From contig NZ_VFPV01000004.1 of the NCBI RefSeq assembly GCF_006716905.1, positions 372,001 through 436,000 of the forward strand: a stretch of 64,000 nt of DNA, given 5' to 3'. The position numbers were made by a program, and so were the translations under genes. Source of the stretch: Acidovorax temperans (GTDB lineage: Bacteria; Pseudomonadota; Gammaproteobacteria; Burkholderiales; Burkholderiaceae_C). The notes under the pieces were generated by a model that was given only the letters and a program-made list of their open reading frames with translations, had not been told where the DNA came from and made no database searches. Positions 50,671 to 59,928 of the stretch are shown here, in pieces; positions within the stretch are counted from its first letter, which is position 1, and each line of letters begins with the position of its first letter.

Positions 50671-51588
50671 TCAGCAATCGATGTCGTGCAGATCGGGCGT
50701 GGCCCCCCTGCCCTTGCTGCCGGCGCGCTTGGCGCGCTGCGTGCGCTTGCTGAAGGCCAGGCCCATGGCCAGCGTCTGGGCCAGGCACAGGGCCGAGGTG
50801 AGCGAGCGAAAGCCCAGCAGCTTGGCGTCGTTGACTTCCAGCACCAGGTCGGCGTCCTTGGCCACGGGGCTGAGAAAGGCGTTGGTGATGGCCAGGCGCT
50901 TGGCGCCCTGCGCGCGCACCTGCTCGCACACGGCCAGCGTGTCGCTCGCGTAGGGCGGGAAGCTGACGGCGATGAGCAGGTCTTGCTCGTTGGCGCCGAA
51001 GGCCTGCTCGGCGATGGCGCCGCCCAGGCCATTGAGCTGCACGGCGGGCTGGCCGACGCGGTTGAGCGCATAGGTGAGGTAGGCCGCCACGGCATAGGAG
51101 CGGCGCAGGCCGACCACGTAGACCATGCGCGCGCTCTGAATGAGGGCGATGGCCTGCTTCAGGGGCAGCGCGGCGGCGTCGTCGGCCAGGTGCTCCAGCG
51201 AGACGATGTTGGCCTGGCTGAAGGCCTGCAGCACCTCGGCGGGATCGGCGGGGTTGTCCAGCGCCTGCTCGCCGCCGTAGTGGCGGATGCGCTCGCGAAA
51301 GGTGGGTTTCACGGCGTCTTGCAGCGGCGCGATGAAGAGGCGCTGCAGGTCGGAATAGCCGTCGAAGCCGAGGGCCTTGGCCATGCGCACAAAGGCGGAC
51401 GGCGCCATGCCGGCGGCGGCGGCCACGCTGGCGATGGAGTTCAGCGCCACGTCGTTGGGGTGCTCCAGCGCGTGACGGGCGGCGTCGCGCATGCGCGGCG
51501 TGAGGCGCTCGCTCTCGCGCGCGATCAGCTCGCGCAGCTCGTCGAGGTTGGTGGGTTTGGGGGCCTTCTTGTTCGCCTTGGTCACCAT
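50671..51588 (-). CDS. MurR/RpiR-family transcriptional regulator
   Basis: A 305-residue regulator: an N-terminal RpiR helix-turn-helix (LIARESERLTPRMRDAARHALEHPNDVALNSIASVAAAAGMAPSAFVRMAKALGFDGYSDLQRLF) and a C-terminal SIS domain (QSARMVYVVGLRRSYAVAAYL...LLIAVSFPPYASDT) that usually binds a phosphosugar-like ligand. The lysine-rich tail is KRTQRAKRAGSKGRG. The ATG at 51588 was chosen; frame extension reaches into the upstream space. Similar regulators control ureide and amino-acid genes; here it probably controls the cluster from the AT-rich promoter near 56800. Confidence 0.85.
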   Translation of the reverse strand: MVTKANKKAPKPTNLDELRELIARESERLTPRMRDAARHALEHPNDVALNSIASVAAAAGMAPSAFVRMAKALGFDGYSDLQRLFIAPLQDAVKPTFRERIRHYGGEQALDNPADPAEVLQAFSQANIVSLEHLADDAAALPLKQAIALIQSARMVYVVGLRRSYAVAAYLTYALNRVGQPAVQLNGLGGAIAEQAFGANEQDLLIAVSFPPYASDTLAVCEQVRAQGAKRLAITNAFLSPVAKDADLVLEVNDAKLLGFRSLTSALCLAQTLAMGLAFSKRTQRAKRAGSKGRGATPDLHDIDC

Positions 51589-51625
51589 GTCCGCGGGGTC
51601 TGTGGAGTGAGGGAATGGCCCGCGC

Positions 51626-53155
51626 TCAGAAAGCGCGAACCTCGCCGCGTGGCACAAAGCGTCCCAGGCCTTCGCGGCCGTGCCATTGCTGGCCGTCCAC
51701 GATCAACTGGCCGCGCAGGAACACCTTCTCGACGCGCCCCTGCAATGTACGGCCTTCGAGTAGGGTGTAGTCGCAGTTGCTGTGCAGCTCGCTGGCGCGA
51801 ATGGTCTGAGAGGCCGCGGGGTTGAAGAGCACCACGTCGGCGTCGCTGCCCACGGCGATGGTGCCCTTGCGGGGGAACAGGCCGAAGAGCTTGGCCGGCG
51901 TGGTGGAGGTGAGCTCGACGAAGCGGTTGAGCGAGAGCTTGCCGCGCATCACGCCGATGTCGAACAGGCTCACCAGCCGGGTCTCGATGCCGGGCGCGCC
52001 GTTGGGAATGAGCGAGAAGTCGTCCTGGCCGCGCATCTTCTGCAACTGGTAGCCCAGGTGGCCTTCTTTCATGCAGAAGGGGCAGTGGTCGGTGGCGATC
52101 ACTTGCAGGTCGTCGTAGCGCAGGGCGCGCCACAGGTGCTGCTGGTCGTCGGGCTTGCGCAGCGGCGGTGTCATGACGTACTTGGCGGTGGCGAAGTCGT
52201 CGTTGTTGTAGACCGAGTCGTCGAACAGCAGGTAGTGGGGGCAGGTCTCGGCGAACACGGGAATGCCTTCGTCGCGCGCGGCGACGATGTGCTTGAGCGC
52301 CTGGTTGCTGGAGACGTGCACGAAGTAGATGGGGGCCTCGGCCAGTTCGGCCAGGCGAATGCCGCGGTGGGTGGCCTCGCCTTCCATGATGGCGGGGCGG
52401 GTGAGCGCGTGGTAGCGCGGCGAGGTGTGGCCGGCCGCGAGGGCTTCCTTGATGAGCAGGTCGATCACGGTGCCGTTCTCGGCGTGCAGCGCCACCATGC
52501 CGCCCTCGGAGCCCACCTGGCGCAGCATACGGAAGATGGCGGCGTCGTCGGCCATCATCACGCCCGGGTAGGCCATGAACATCTTGAAGCTGGTCACGCC
52601 TTCGTGGCGCATGGCGTGGCGCACGTCTTGCAGCACCTGGTCGTCCACGCGGGTGACGATCACGTGCAGGCTGTAGTCCACGTTCACCTGCGGGTCGGCG
52701 CTGCGCCGGGCGCGCTCGATGGCGCCCAGGGGCGAATCGACGGCGGTCTGCAGGGCGAAATCGACCACGGTGGTGGTGCCGCCAAAGGCGGCGGCCTTGG
52801 TGCCGCTGGCGAAGGTGTCGCAGGTGATGGTGGGGCCGATCACGTTTTCCATGTGCACGTGGGTGTCCACGCCACCGGGCAGCACATACAGGCCGCTGGC
52901 GTCCACCACGGCCACGTCGGGCCCCACGGCGATGTGCTGGCCGATGGCGTCGATGACCCCGTCCCGCATCAGCACGTCGGCCACGTAATCGTCGGTGGCG
53001 GTGATGACGCGCCCGCCCCGGATCAGCACCGGGCTGCCGTGGGCCAGGCTGGCCTTGGCCGAGGTGGCCACGGCGGCCACGCTGGGTGGGCGGGGGTGGC
53101 CGTGGGCCGCGTCGGTGCAGGCCGGGTCAACGCAGGCGTAGGGTCTGGGTGTCAT
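51626..53155 (-). CDS. hydA: D-hydantoinase / dihydropyrimidinase
   Basis: A 509-residue cyclic amidohydrolase, with metal ligands His99 and His101 (VDTHVHM), carbamylated Lys191 (SFKMFMAYPG), His in LHAENG, His in FVHVSS and Asp in IATDHCPF. It matches classical D-hydantoinases more closely than the 31742-33154 enzyme does (MFMAY, ATDHCPF). About 40 residues precede the usual start (TPRPYACVDPACTDAAHGHP); the true start could be an internal site, but no better ribosome site is clear. It lies 37 bases before the regulator and 28 after the PLP enzyme. Confidence 0.88.
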   Translation of the reverse strand: MTPRPYACVDPACTDAAHGHPRPPSVAAVATSAKASLAHGSPVLIRGGRVITATDDYVADVLMRDGVIDAIGQHIAVGPDVAVVDASGLYVLPGGVDTHVHMENVIGPTITCDTFASGTKAAAFGGTTTVVDFALQTAVDSPLGAIERARRSADPQVNVDYSLHVIVTRVDDQVLQDVRHAMRHEGVTSFKMFMAYPGVMMADDAAIFRMLRQVGSEGGMVALHAENGTVIDLLIKEALAAGHTSPRYHALTRPAIMEGEATHRGIRLAELAEAPIYFVHVSSNQALKHIVAARDEGIPVFAETCPHYLLFDDSVYNNDDFATAKYVMTPPLRKPDDQQHLWRALRYDDLQVIATDHCPFCMKEGHLGYQLQKMRGQDDFSLIPNGAPGIETRLVSLFDIGVMRGKLSLNRFVELTSTTPAKLFGLFPRKGTIAVGSDADVVLFNPAASQTIRASELHSNCDYTLLEGRTLQGRVEKVFLRGQLIVDGQQWHGREGLGRFVPRGEVRAF

Positions 53156-53183
53156 GCGGCCTCTCCGGTGTCGGGCGCGGCGT

Positions 53184-54425
53184 TCACTGGATCACCTCGT
53201 CCAGGTGCTGGATCAGGCGGTCGATCTCGTCGAGCGTGTTGTAGTGGGCGATGGACACGCGCACCACCCCGCCCTGCGCCTGCAGGCCCAGGACCTCGAT
53301 CAGGCGCTTGGCGTAGAAATCACCGAAGCGGATGCCGATGCCGAACCGGTCCACGTGGCGCACGATGGCCTCGGACGACTGCTGGCCGGCCACGAAGGAG
53401 ATGGTGGGCACGCGTTGGCCGTCGGTGGCGCTGTCGTGGCCGATCACGCGCACCGAGGGTTTGCTGCGCAGGTAGGCCAGCAGGCGCTCGGCGAGCAGGT
53501 TTTCGTGGGCCTCGAAGGCGTCGAAGGCGGCCTGCATTTTCTGGCGCTCGGTGCCGGTGGCGCCCAGGGTCTCGCCCACGTGCACCAGGTAGTCGCTGAT
53601 GCCGATGCAGCCGTAAGACAGCTCGTAATTGACGTTGCCGGGCTGCAGCTTGTAGGGCACCACCTCGGGGCCAATGAAGTAATGGTTGAGGCTGGGCAGG
53701 CCCAGCAGCAGGTCGCGCCGCAGCCAGAGCACGGCGTAATGCGGGCCGAAGACCTTGTAGAAACTGAACACGTAGGCGTCGGCGCCACTGGCCTGCACGT
53801 CCACCAGGCGGTGGGGGGCGTAGGCCACGGCGTCCACGCACATGCGCCCACCCACCGCGTGCACGCGCCGCGCCACCTCGGCCACCGGGTTCACCGTGCC
53901 CAGGATGTTGGAGGCGTGGGTCATGGCCACCCAGGTGGTGCGGGGCGAGAGCAGGCGATCGAGGTCGGCCAGGTCAAGCGCCAGCGTCTGCGGGTTCACC
54001 TCCCACACCTTCACCACCGCGCCGGCCTGGCGCAGGCGCATCCAGCAGCCGATGTTGGCCTCGTGGTCGGTGTTGGTGACCACGATCTCATCGCCCGGTT
54101 TCACGCCGGGCAACAGCGCCTGGGTGAACAGGAACATGAGCGAGGTGGTGGCACCGCCCATCACCACCTCGTCGTCGGCCGGGGCGTTGATGAGCTGGGC
54201 CACCGAGCGGCGCGCGGCCAGCACGCGCTCGCCGGCCGCCTGGCTCTGGGCGTAGCTGGCGCCGAGCTGCACGCTGCTGGTGAGCAGGTAGTCGCTCACG
54301 CGGTCGGCCACGCGCTTGAGCACCTGCGAGCCGCCAGCGTTGTCCAGGTAGACACAGCCGTCTTGCAGGGCGGGAAATTCGGCGCGGACGAGGTCGAGGT
54401 TGAGGGCGTTAAGGGACATGGGCAT
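53184..54425 (-). CDS. Class V aminotransferase / cysteine desulfurase-like PLP enzyme
   Basis: A 413-residue fold-type I PLP enzyme. Conserved sites are VYLDNAGGSQV at the N-terminus, His122 (NTDHEAN), Asp198 (VDAVAYAPH) and Lys224 for the Schiff base (FSFYKVFGPHYA). The extended SufS-like branch includes racemases and isopenicillin-epimerase-like proteins as well as desulfurases. No Fe-S assembly gene is nearby, so a role in amino-acid epimerisation or deamination after hydantoin opening is more likely than sulfur transfer. I chose the ATG at 54425, just beyond the ATPase stop. Confidence 0.78.
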   Translation of the reverse strand: MPMSLNALNLDLVRAEFPALQDGCVYLDNAGGSQVLKRVADRVSDYLLTSSVQLGASYAQSQAAGERVLAARRSVAQLINAPADDEVVMGGATTSLMFLFTQALLPGVKPGDEIVVTNTDHEANIGCWMRLRQAGAVVKVWEVNPQTLALDLADLDRLLSPRTTWVAMTHASNILGTVNPVAEVARRVHAVGGRMCVDAVAYAPHRLVDVQASGADAYVFSFYKVFGPHYAVLWLRRDLLLGLPSLNHYFIGPEVVPYKLQPGNVNYELSYGCIGISDYLVHVGETLGATGTERQKMQAAFDAFEAHENLLAERLLAYLRSKPSVRVIGHDSATDGQRVPTISFVAGQQSSEAIVRHVDRFGIGIRFGDFYAKRLIEVLGLQAQGGVVRVSIAHYNTLDEIDRLIQHLDEVIQ

Positions 54426-54432
54426 TCGGGGT

Positions 54433-55167
<735 letters not shown>

Positions 55168-55192
55168 GGTTGAGAGGAAGGGCAATGGGACA

Positions 55193-55864
55193 TCAGCGCT
55201 GGCTGGCGCGGTGCCGGGTTTCAAAGTAGCCAACCAGCCGCACCAGCGGCAGCAGCAGCAAGAGGTAGAGCACGGCCGCGCCAATCAGCGGCGTGGGGTT
55301 GGCGGCCAGGGCCTGCGCCTGCGTGGCCTGCTTGAGCAGGTCGGGCATGGCCACCACCGAGGCGAGGGCGGTGTCCTTGAGCACGTTGATGCAGTTGCTG
55401 GTGAGCGGCGGCACGACGATGCGAAACGCCTGCGGCAGGATCACGTCGCGCATGCTGCTGAAAAAGCCCAGGCCGATGGCGTCAGCCGCCTCGAACTGGC
55501 CCTTGGGAATGGCCTCGATGCCGGCGCGAAAGATCTCGGCCGTGTAGGCGCACGACACCATGGAGAGCGCCAGCGCGGCGGCGCTGAAGGAACTCAGGCG
55601 CACGCCCACGAAGGGCAGCGCGTAGTACACCAGCACCAGCAGCACCAGCAGCGGGATGGAGCGGAACACATCGGTGTAGATGCGCGCCAGCACCTGCAGC
55701 GGCGCCGGCCCGTACAGGCGCAGCAGCGCCAGCAGCAGGCCGGACACCAGCCCCGCCACGATGCTCACCACCCCGAGCACCACCGTGACCCCAAGGCCTT
55801 CCAGCAGTAGCGGCAGGGCCTGCAAAAAGACGGGCCAGTTGAAAAAGGTGGTGATCAGGTCCAT
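55193..55864 (-). CDS. Polar amino-acid ABC transporter permease (HisM/GlnP-like)
   Basis: A 223-residue permease with five or six helices. The amino-acid-type motif is [17 protein letters not shown], and the EAA loop is [33 protein letters not shown]. One permease gene only, so the channel would be a homodimer. Follows the binding-protein stop by 38 bases. Confidence 0.9.
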   Translation of the reverse strand: MDLITTFFNWPVFLQALPLLLEGLGVTVVLGVVSIVAGLVSGLLLALLRLYGPAPLQVLARIYTDVFRSIPLLVLLVLVYYALPFVGVRLSSFSAAALALSMVSCAYTAEIFRAGIEAIPKGQFEAADAIGLGFFSSMRDVILPQAFRIVVPPLTSNCINVLKDTALASVVAMPDLLKQATQAQALAANPTPLIGAAVLYLLLLLPLVRLVGYFETRHRASQR

Positions 55865-55902
55865 GGGCGTGGGGCTGGGGTCTCAGGTGGAAGCGGGGGG
55901 TG

Positions 55903-56697
55903 TCAGAGCTTGGGCACGTCCATCACCTTCACGGTGGACGAGGTCTCGGGCGGGGTGCTGCCAAACCACTTCTTGTGGATCGAGGCCAGGTAGCCCTCTT
56001 TCTTGAGCGTGGTCAGGATGTCGTTGACCTTGGCGGCGTCGGGGAAGGTCTTGGCGAACATGAAGGAATAGCGCTCGGACGTGGGGATGCGCGCAGCGAT
56101 GCGGTACTGCGGCTTGTCCTTGATGTAGTACTCCAGCGCCGGGATGTCGCTGATGTAGCCGTCGATGCGACCGGAGGCCAGGTCAAGCATGGCGGGGGCC
56201 AGGCCTTCGTAGCGGCTGATCTTGGCGATCTTGAGCTTGGCGGTGTTCTCGGTGGCGTAGATGTCGCCGGTGGAGGCGGTGTCAACGCCCACGGTCTTGC
56301 CCGCCAGGTCGTCGAGCTTGTTGATCTTGGCGGCCTTCGTGACGGTCAGGGCCTGGTCGCTGTCGTAATACGGCTGGGCGAAGGCCAGGGTCTCCAGGCG
56401 CTTGGGCGTGATGGTGATGGAGGAGATGGCGATCTGGATGCGGTTGGACTGCACGGCCGGGAACAGGCCGTTGAAGGGAATGTTCTCGATCTGCACCGTC
56501 TTGCCGGCGCGCTTGGCCACTTCGTTGACCAGGTCGATCTCGAAGCCGACGAACTTGCCCGAGGCGTCCTGGAACTCCCAGGGCACGTTGCCGATGTTGG
56601 CGCCGACCACCCAGTCGGCGGCCCAGGCGGGCGTGGCGGCGGCGGCCACCGAGGCAAAGGCAAACGCAAGCCTTGCGGCCAGTGATTTCAGTTTCAT
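55903..56697 (-). CDS. Amino-acid ABC transporter substrate-binding protein
   Basis: A 264-residue SBP family 3 protein with a Sec signal (residues 1-27, ending ATPAWAA). The typical start of the mature protein is WVVGANIGNVPWEFQDASGKFVGFEIDLVNEVAKRAG, followed by SNRIQIAISSITITPKRLETLAFAQPYYDSDQAL. It is first in this transcription unit, 102 bases downstream of the candidate promoter at 56799-56827. The ligand is a polar amino acid or derivative by family; a hydantoin or N-carbamoyl amino acid is inferred from neighbours. Confidence 0.9.
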   Translation of the reverse strand: MKLKSLAARLAFAFASVAAAATPAWAADWVVGANIGNVPWEFQDASGKFVGFEIDLVNEVAKRAGKTVQIENIPFNGLFPAVQSNRIQIAISSITITPKRLETLAFAQPYYDSDQALTVTKAAKINKLDDLAGKTVGVDTASTGDIYATENTAKLKIAKISRYEGLAPAMLDLASGRIDGYISDIPALEYYIKDKPQYRIAARIPTSERYSFMFAKTFPDAAKVNDILTTLKKEGYLASIHKKWFGSTPPETSSTVKVMDVPKL

Positions 56698-56798
56698 GGT
56701 GAGTGACTCCAGTGGGAAAAGTGGGGGAACTTGAAAGAGAACCTGGCCTTGTGGGAGGGCGCCGGTGGCGTGCCTTGCGTGCCTGACACGCGGGTCAC

Positions 56799-56827
56799 AC
56801 GATAGCAAAATGAAACGATTAAATCAA
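56799..56827 (-). promoter_or_regulatory. Candidate sigma-70 promoter of the hydantoinase operon
   Basis: On the minus strand TTGATT (56827-56822), 17 bases, then TATCGT (56804-56799), in the AT-rich stretch at 56800-56860 between the racemase-like gene and the substrate-binding protein. The surrounding TGAAAC/GATTAAATCA-type sequence could hold an RpiR operator. Predicted from spacing and composition only. Confidence 0.45.
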
Positions 56828-56909
56828 CAATTGAATCAAATGATTTTTTTATTCCAATGTGGTGCGCAGGCGCCGCCACGGTGCGTTGGCACGCACCCAA
56901 ATGGGGAAC

Positions 56910-57647
56910 TCAAGTGAGCGACGAAAAGGCGACTGCCTGGCGCAGGTGGGCCAGCCGCTCGGCACTGGGCATCGGCGCGGCCTGCGCCGCCGGTGGCAAG
57001 GCGCAGGCCCAGCGCGCGGCGGCCATGACGCTGTCGATCAGGGGCACGGGCACCTGGGCCTGCAACTGCGCGGCCACGCCCGCCAGCCCTGCCCCACCCA
57101 CGATGACCGAGTTCACCCCCCAGCGCTGCTGCGCCGTGCGGCAGGCCTGGGCCAGCAGCGCACGCGCGCCCACCGGGTCGGCCGCCAGTTGCGCGCCGGT
57201 GGGGGCCACGGTGTGCACGCCGGCCAAGCGATCGCCCAGCCCCAGCGACGTGGCCAGGCGCTGCAGCATGGGCCCCCAGCGCTCGCCGCCGGTGACCACC
57301 GCGAACGGCCCCAGCCGCGCGGCCTCGTGAAAGGCCGCCTCGGCCAGGCCGCTCACCGGCACCGGGCTGCACTCGCGCAGGGCCAGCAGGCCCGGGTCGC
57401 CAAAGCAGGCGATCAACACGGCGTGCGGTGCGGGCACCGGACTTTGCAGCGCGTGCAGCCAGGCGTCCAGCACGGCATGGCCGGCCACCGCGCAGCCCAC
57501 CTCGTCGCTGAGGTAAGGCGAGCCAAAGCGCGCCGTCACCGCGCGCACCGCCAGCGCGGGCGCCAGCGCCGGGGCCAGGTGCCGCACCACCAGGTCGGTG
57601 ACCGAGGCCGAGGTGTTGGGGTTGATGACGAGCAGTGCGGGGGTCAT
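56910..57647 (-). CDS. Hydantoin/allantoin racemase-like protein lacking the second cysteine
   Basis: A 245-residue member of the hydantoin racemase family (N-terminal ALLVINPNTSASVTD). The first catalytic cysteine is Cys81 in IACFGDPG. The second, normally in a GCAG motif, is Gly185 in VIVGGAGLAG. Two cysteines are needed for acid-base racemisation, so it may be inactive as a racemase or catalyse one-sided chemistry. Its ATG overlaps the CobW-type gene stop (ATGA), and about 210 AT-rich bases follow before the next gene. The 34901-35605 paralogue has both cysteines. Confidence 0.8.
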   Translation of the reverse strand: MTPALLVINPNTSASVTDLVVRHLAPALAPALAVRAVTARFGSPYLSDEVGCAVAGHAVLDAWLHALQSPVPAPHAVLIACFGDPGLLALRECSPVPVSGLAEAAFHEAARLGPFAVVTGGERWGPMLQRLATSLGLGDRLAGVHTVAPTGAQLAADPVGARALLAQACRTAQQRWGVNSVIVGGAGLAGVAAQLQAQVPVPLIDSVMAAARWACALPPAAQAAPMPSAERLAHLRQAVAFSSLT

Positions 57648-58666
57648 GCGGGGGCAGTCGACAAGGTGTGGAGAAAGGCCGCGAGCGAGCGCCGGATGAG
57701 GTCGGGGGCGATGCCCTGGGTGATGAAGACCAGGCGCGAGCGCCGCTCGCCTGGCGGCCAGGCCGGCAGGTGCTCGGGCGGGTGAATCAGGTGCTGCACG
57801 CCGTGCACCACCACCGGCCGCTCGGCGCCTTGCACATGGAGCAGGCCCTTGACGCGCAGCACCCGCTGCCCGTGGGTGTGCAGCAGCAGGCTGAGCCAGA
57901 CGCCGAACACCGTCCAGTCCACCCCGTGCTCCAGCTCCAGCGCGAACGAGCCGATACCACCGGGCGCGCCTGGCGGCGCTTGCACCAGGGAGCGGTGAAC
58001 GCCCAGCGGGCCGCGCTCGGGCACCGCGTGCCGCGCGCCAGCGCTGCCTTCGCCCCCCTCATCGCCGAGCAGGGCACCGGCCGCCAGCGCCTGGCCACCG
58101 GACTCGTGCACCACGGCCAAGGCATTCAGGCAGGCCAGCCGCTCGCGCAGGGCCTGCACCGCCTCGGGGGCCGCCAGGTCGGTCTTGGTGACGATGAGCC
58201 GGTCGGCCACGGCCACCTGCTTGGCGGCCTCGGGAAAGCGCGCCAGCGTGTCGGTGGCGTTGACCGCGTCCACCGTGGTGATGACGCTGCCCACGCGAAA
58301 GTGGTGGCGAATGACGCGCTCGTGCATCAGGGTGGACAGCACGGGCGTGGGGTCGGCCAGGCCGGTGGTCTCGATCACCAGGCGCCGAAAGGCGGGCACG
58401 GTGCCGGCGTCGCGCTGCGCGTGCAGCGAGCGCACGGCCTCGGCCAGGTCACCGCGCACGGTGCAGCAAATGCAGCCCGAGGGCAGCAGCACCACCTCGC
58501 CTTGCACGGCTTCGATGAGGTGGTGGTCCACTCCCACCTCGCCGAACTCGTTGACCAGCACCGCGCAGTCGGCGAACTCGGGGCTCTTGAGCAGGTGGTT
58601 GAGCAGCGTGGTCTTGCCCGAGCCCAGAAAGCCGGTGAGCAGGTGCACCGGAATCGGCTCGTTCAT
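57644..58666 (-). CDS. CobW/COG0523-family GTPase metallochaperone
   Basis: A 340-residue G3E GTPase. The P-loop is LLTGFLGSGKTTLLNHLL (residues 9-26) and the metal-binding CxCC motif is GCICCTVRGDL (Cys65, Cys67, Cys68). Then come ETTGLADPTP, VTKTDLAAPE and a C-terminal CobW domain with a WTVFGVWLSLLLHTHGQRVLRVKGLLHV core. Such proteins insert Zn, Co or Fe into client enzymes. Its start overlaps the stop of the CGLCG gene. Likely clients are the metal-dependent hydantoinase or the deacetylase in this cluster; as a member of the family that matures Fe-type nitrile hydratase, it could also serve the enzyme at 1708-2949. Confidence 0.88.
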   Translation of the reverse strand: MNEPIPVHLLTGFLGSGKTTLLNHLLKSPEFADCAVLVNEFGEVGVDHHLIEAVQGEVVLLPSGCICCTVRGDLAEAVRSLHAQRDAGTVPAFRRLVIETTGLADPTPVLSTLMHERVIRHHFRVGSVITTVDAVNATDTLARFPEAAKQVAVADRLIVTKTDLAAPEAVQALRERLACLNALAVVHESGGQALAAGALLGDEGGEGSAGARHAVPERGPLGVHRSLVQAPPGAPGGIGSFALELEHGVDWTVFGVWLSLLLHTHGQRVLRVKGLLHVQGAERPVVVHGVQHLIHPPEHLPAWPPGERRSRLVFITQGIAPDLIRRSLAAFLHTLSTAPA

Positions 58667-58992
58667 GGCGCCGCCCCGCCCTGTCCGCTTGCCTCGTGCA
58701 GCCGGGCCCACAGGGCCGGGTCCAGCGGGTCGATGGCCAGGCCGCTCATGGCCTGCGCCGTGGCCCACACCTCGGGCAGGCTGTTGAGCACCTCGCGCTT
58801 GCCGGTGGGGCTGCTGAGCACCAGGGCCGAGCCTTGCCAGTCGTCCAGGCGCAGGCGTTGCAGGTGCAACAGCGCGTTGCACACGCGCACTTGGTGCTGG
58901 CGCTCGGCGCGCCGGGTGAGCGCGGCGTCCAGCCGCCCGGCGGCCTGGCTCCAGTGGGCGGGCCCGCCCAGGGTTCCGCACAGGCCACACAT
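58663..58992 (-). CDS. Small cysteine-rich protein with MCGLCGxLGG start
   Basis: A 109-residue protein beginning MCGLCGTLGGPAHWSQ, followed by a helical middle part (AERQHQVRVCNALLHLQRLRL) and a C-terminal segment with LVLSSPTGKREVLNSL. Cys2, Cys5, His13 and Cys38 could bind a metal. It is translationally coupled to the CobW-type GTPase (ATGA) and begins 21 bases after the deacetylase stop. I do not know a named function; the coupling suggests a partner in metal delivery or a small subunit of the deacetylase. Confidence 0.62.
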   Translation of the reverse strand: MCGLCGTLGGPAHWSQAAGRLDAALTRRAERQHQVRVCNALLHLQRLRLDDWQGSALVLSSPTGKREVLNSLPEVWATAQAMSGLAIDPLDPALWARLHEASGQGGAAP

Positions 58993-59013
58993 GGCGGCTC
59001 GACCCGGGTGGCC

Positions 59014-59895
59014 TCAGGCCAGGCGCGGGCAGCGCCGGGCGAAGTCGTCGGCCATTTCGTCCATGGTGACGAAGCGCACGCCGGGGTGGCGGCTCATGTG
59101 GGCGAACAGGCGCTCCAGCATCAGCAGCACCTGCGGGCGGCCGGCCACGTCGGGGTGGATGGTGATGGGGAAGACCGCGTAGTCGTGCTCGCGGTAGACC
59201 CAGTCGAACTGGTCGCGCCACATCTCTTCCAGGTGGCGCGGGTTCACGAAGCCGTGGCTGTTGGGCGACTTCTTGATGAACATCATCGGCGGCAGGTCGT
59301 CGAGGTACCAGTTGGCGGGAATCTCGATCAGGTCGGTCTCCACGCCGCGCACCAGCGGCTTCATCCAGGTCTCGGGCTTGTTGGCGTAGTTGATGTTGGT
59401 CCACTGGTCGCCCACGCGCACGTAGTAGGGCTGGAAGTCGTGGTGCATGAGCGAGTGGTCGTACTTGATGCCCTTCTTCAGCAGCAGCTCGTTGGTCACG
59501 CGCGAGAACTCCCACCACGGCGCCACGTAGCCCGTGGGCCGCTTGCCCGAGAGCTGGGTGACGAGTTCGATGCACTTGTCCAGCACCTCTTCTTCCTGGG
59601 CCGGGGTCATGGCGATCGGGTTCTCGTGGGTGTAGCCGTGAATGCCGATCTCGTGTCCGGCGTCGGCCACGGCCTGCATCTGGCGCGGGAAGGTCTCGAT
59701 GGAGTGGCCCGGAATGAACCATGTGGTCTTGATGCCGAAGCGCTCGAAGAGCGTGAGCAATCGAGGGGTGCCGACCTCGCCCGAGAACATGCCGCGCGAG
59801 ATGTCGTCGGGCGAGTCTTCGCCACCGTAAGAGCCGATCCAGCCGGCCACGGCGTCAACGTCGACGCCAAAGCCGCAAAGTATTTCTTTTGCCAT
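59014..59895 (-). CDS. Polysaccharide-deacetylase-fold amidohydrolase
   Basis: A 293-residue NodB-fold metal hydrolase. Asp in [12 protein letters not shown] and the H-x3-H pair in [14 protein letters not shown] (His86, His90) form the metal site, and [17 protein letters not shown] is family-typical. The length and [10 protein letters not shown] start place it with bacterial imidase/allantoinase-like deacetylases found in pyrimidine and ureide clusters, not with cell-wall deacetylases (no signal peptide). It sits between a polyamine-type ABC importer and the CGLCG/CobW pair. A cyclic imide or N-acyl compound is a likely substrate. Confidence 0.82.
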   Translation of the reverse strand: MAKEILCGFGVDVDAVAGWIGSYGGEDSPDDISRGMFSGEVGTPRLLTLFERFGIKTTWFIPGHSIETFPRQMQAVADAGHEIGIHGYTHENPIAMTPAQEEEVLDKCIELVTQLSGKRPTGYVAPWWEFSRVTNELLLKKGIKYDHSLMHHDFQPYYVRVGDQWTNINYANKPETWMKPLVRGVETDLIEIPANWYLDDLPPMMFIKKSPNSHGFVNPRHLEEMWRDQFDWVYREHDYAVFPITIHPDVAGRPQVLLMLERLFAHMSRHPGVRFVTMDEMADDFARRCPRLA

Positions 59896-59928
59896 GTTTT
59901 CTCCTGTGTTCGAGTGATCGCGGGTGCC

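Noticed and set aside
51782-53599. 605-codon plus-strand open frame
   Set aside because: It is antisense to the hydantoinase and PLP genes, very rich in Gly/His/Val as expected from the opposite strand of high-GC codons, and has no family motif.
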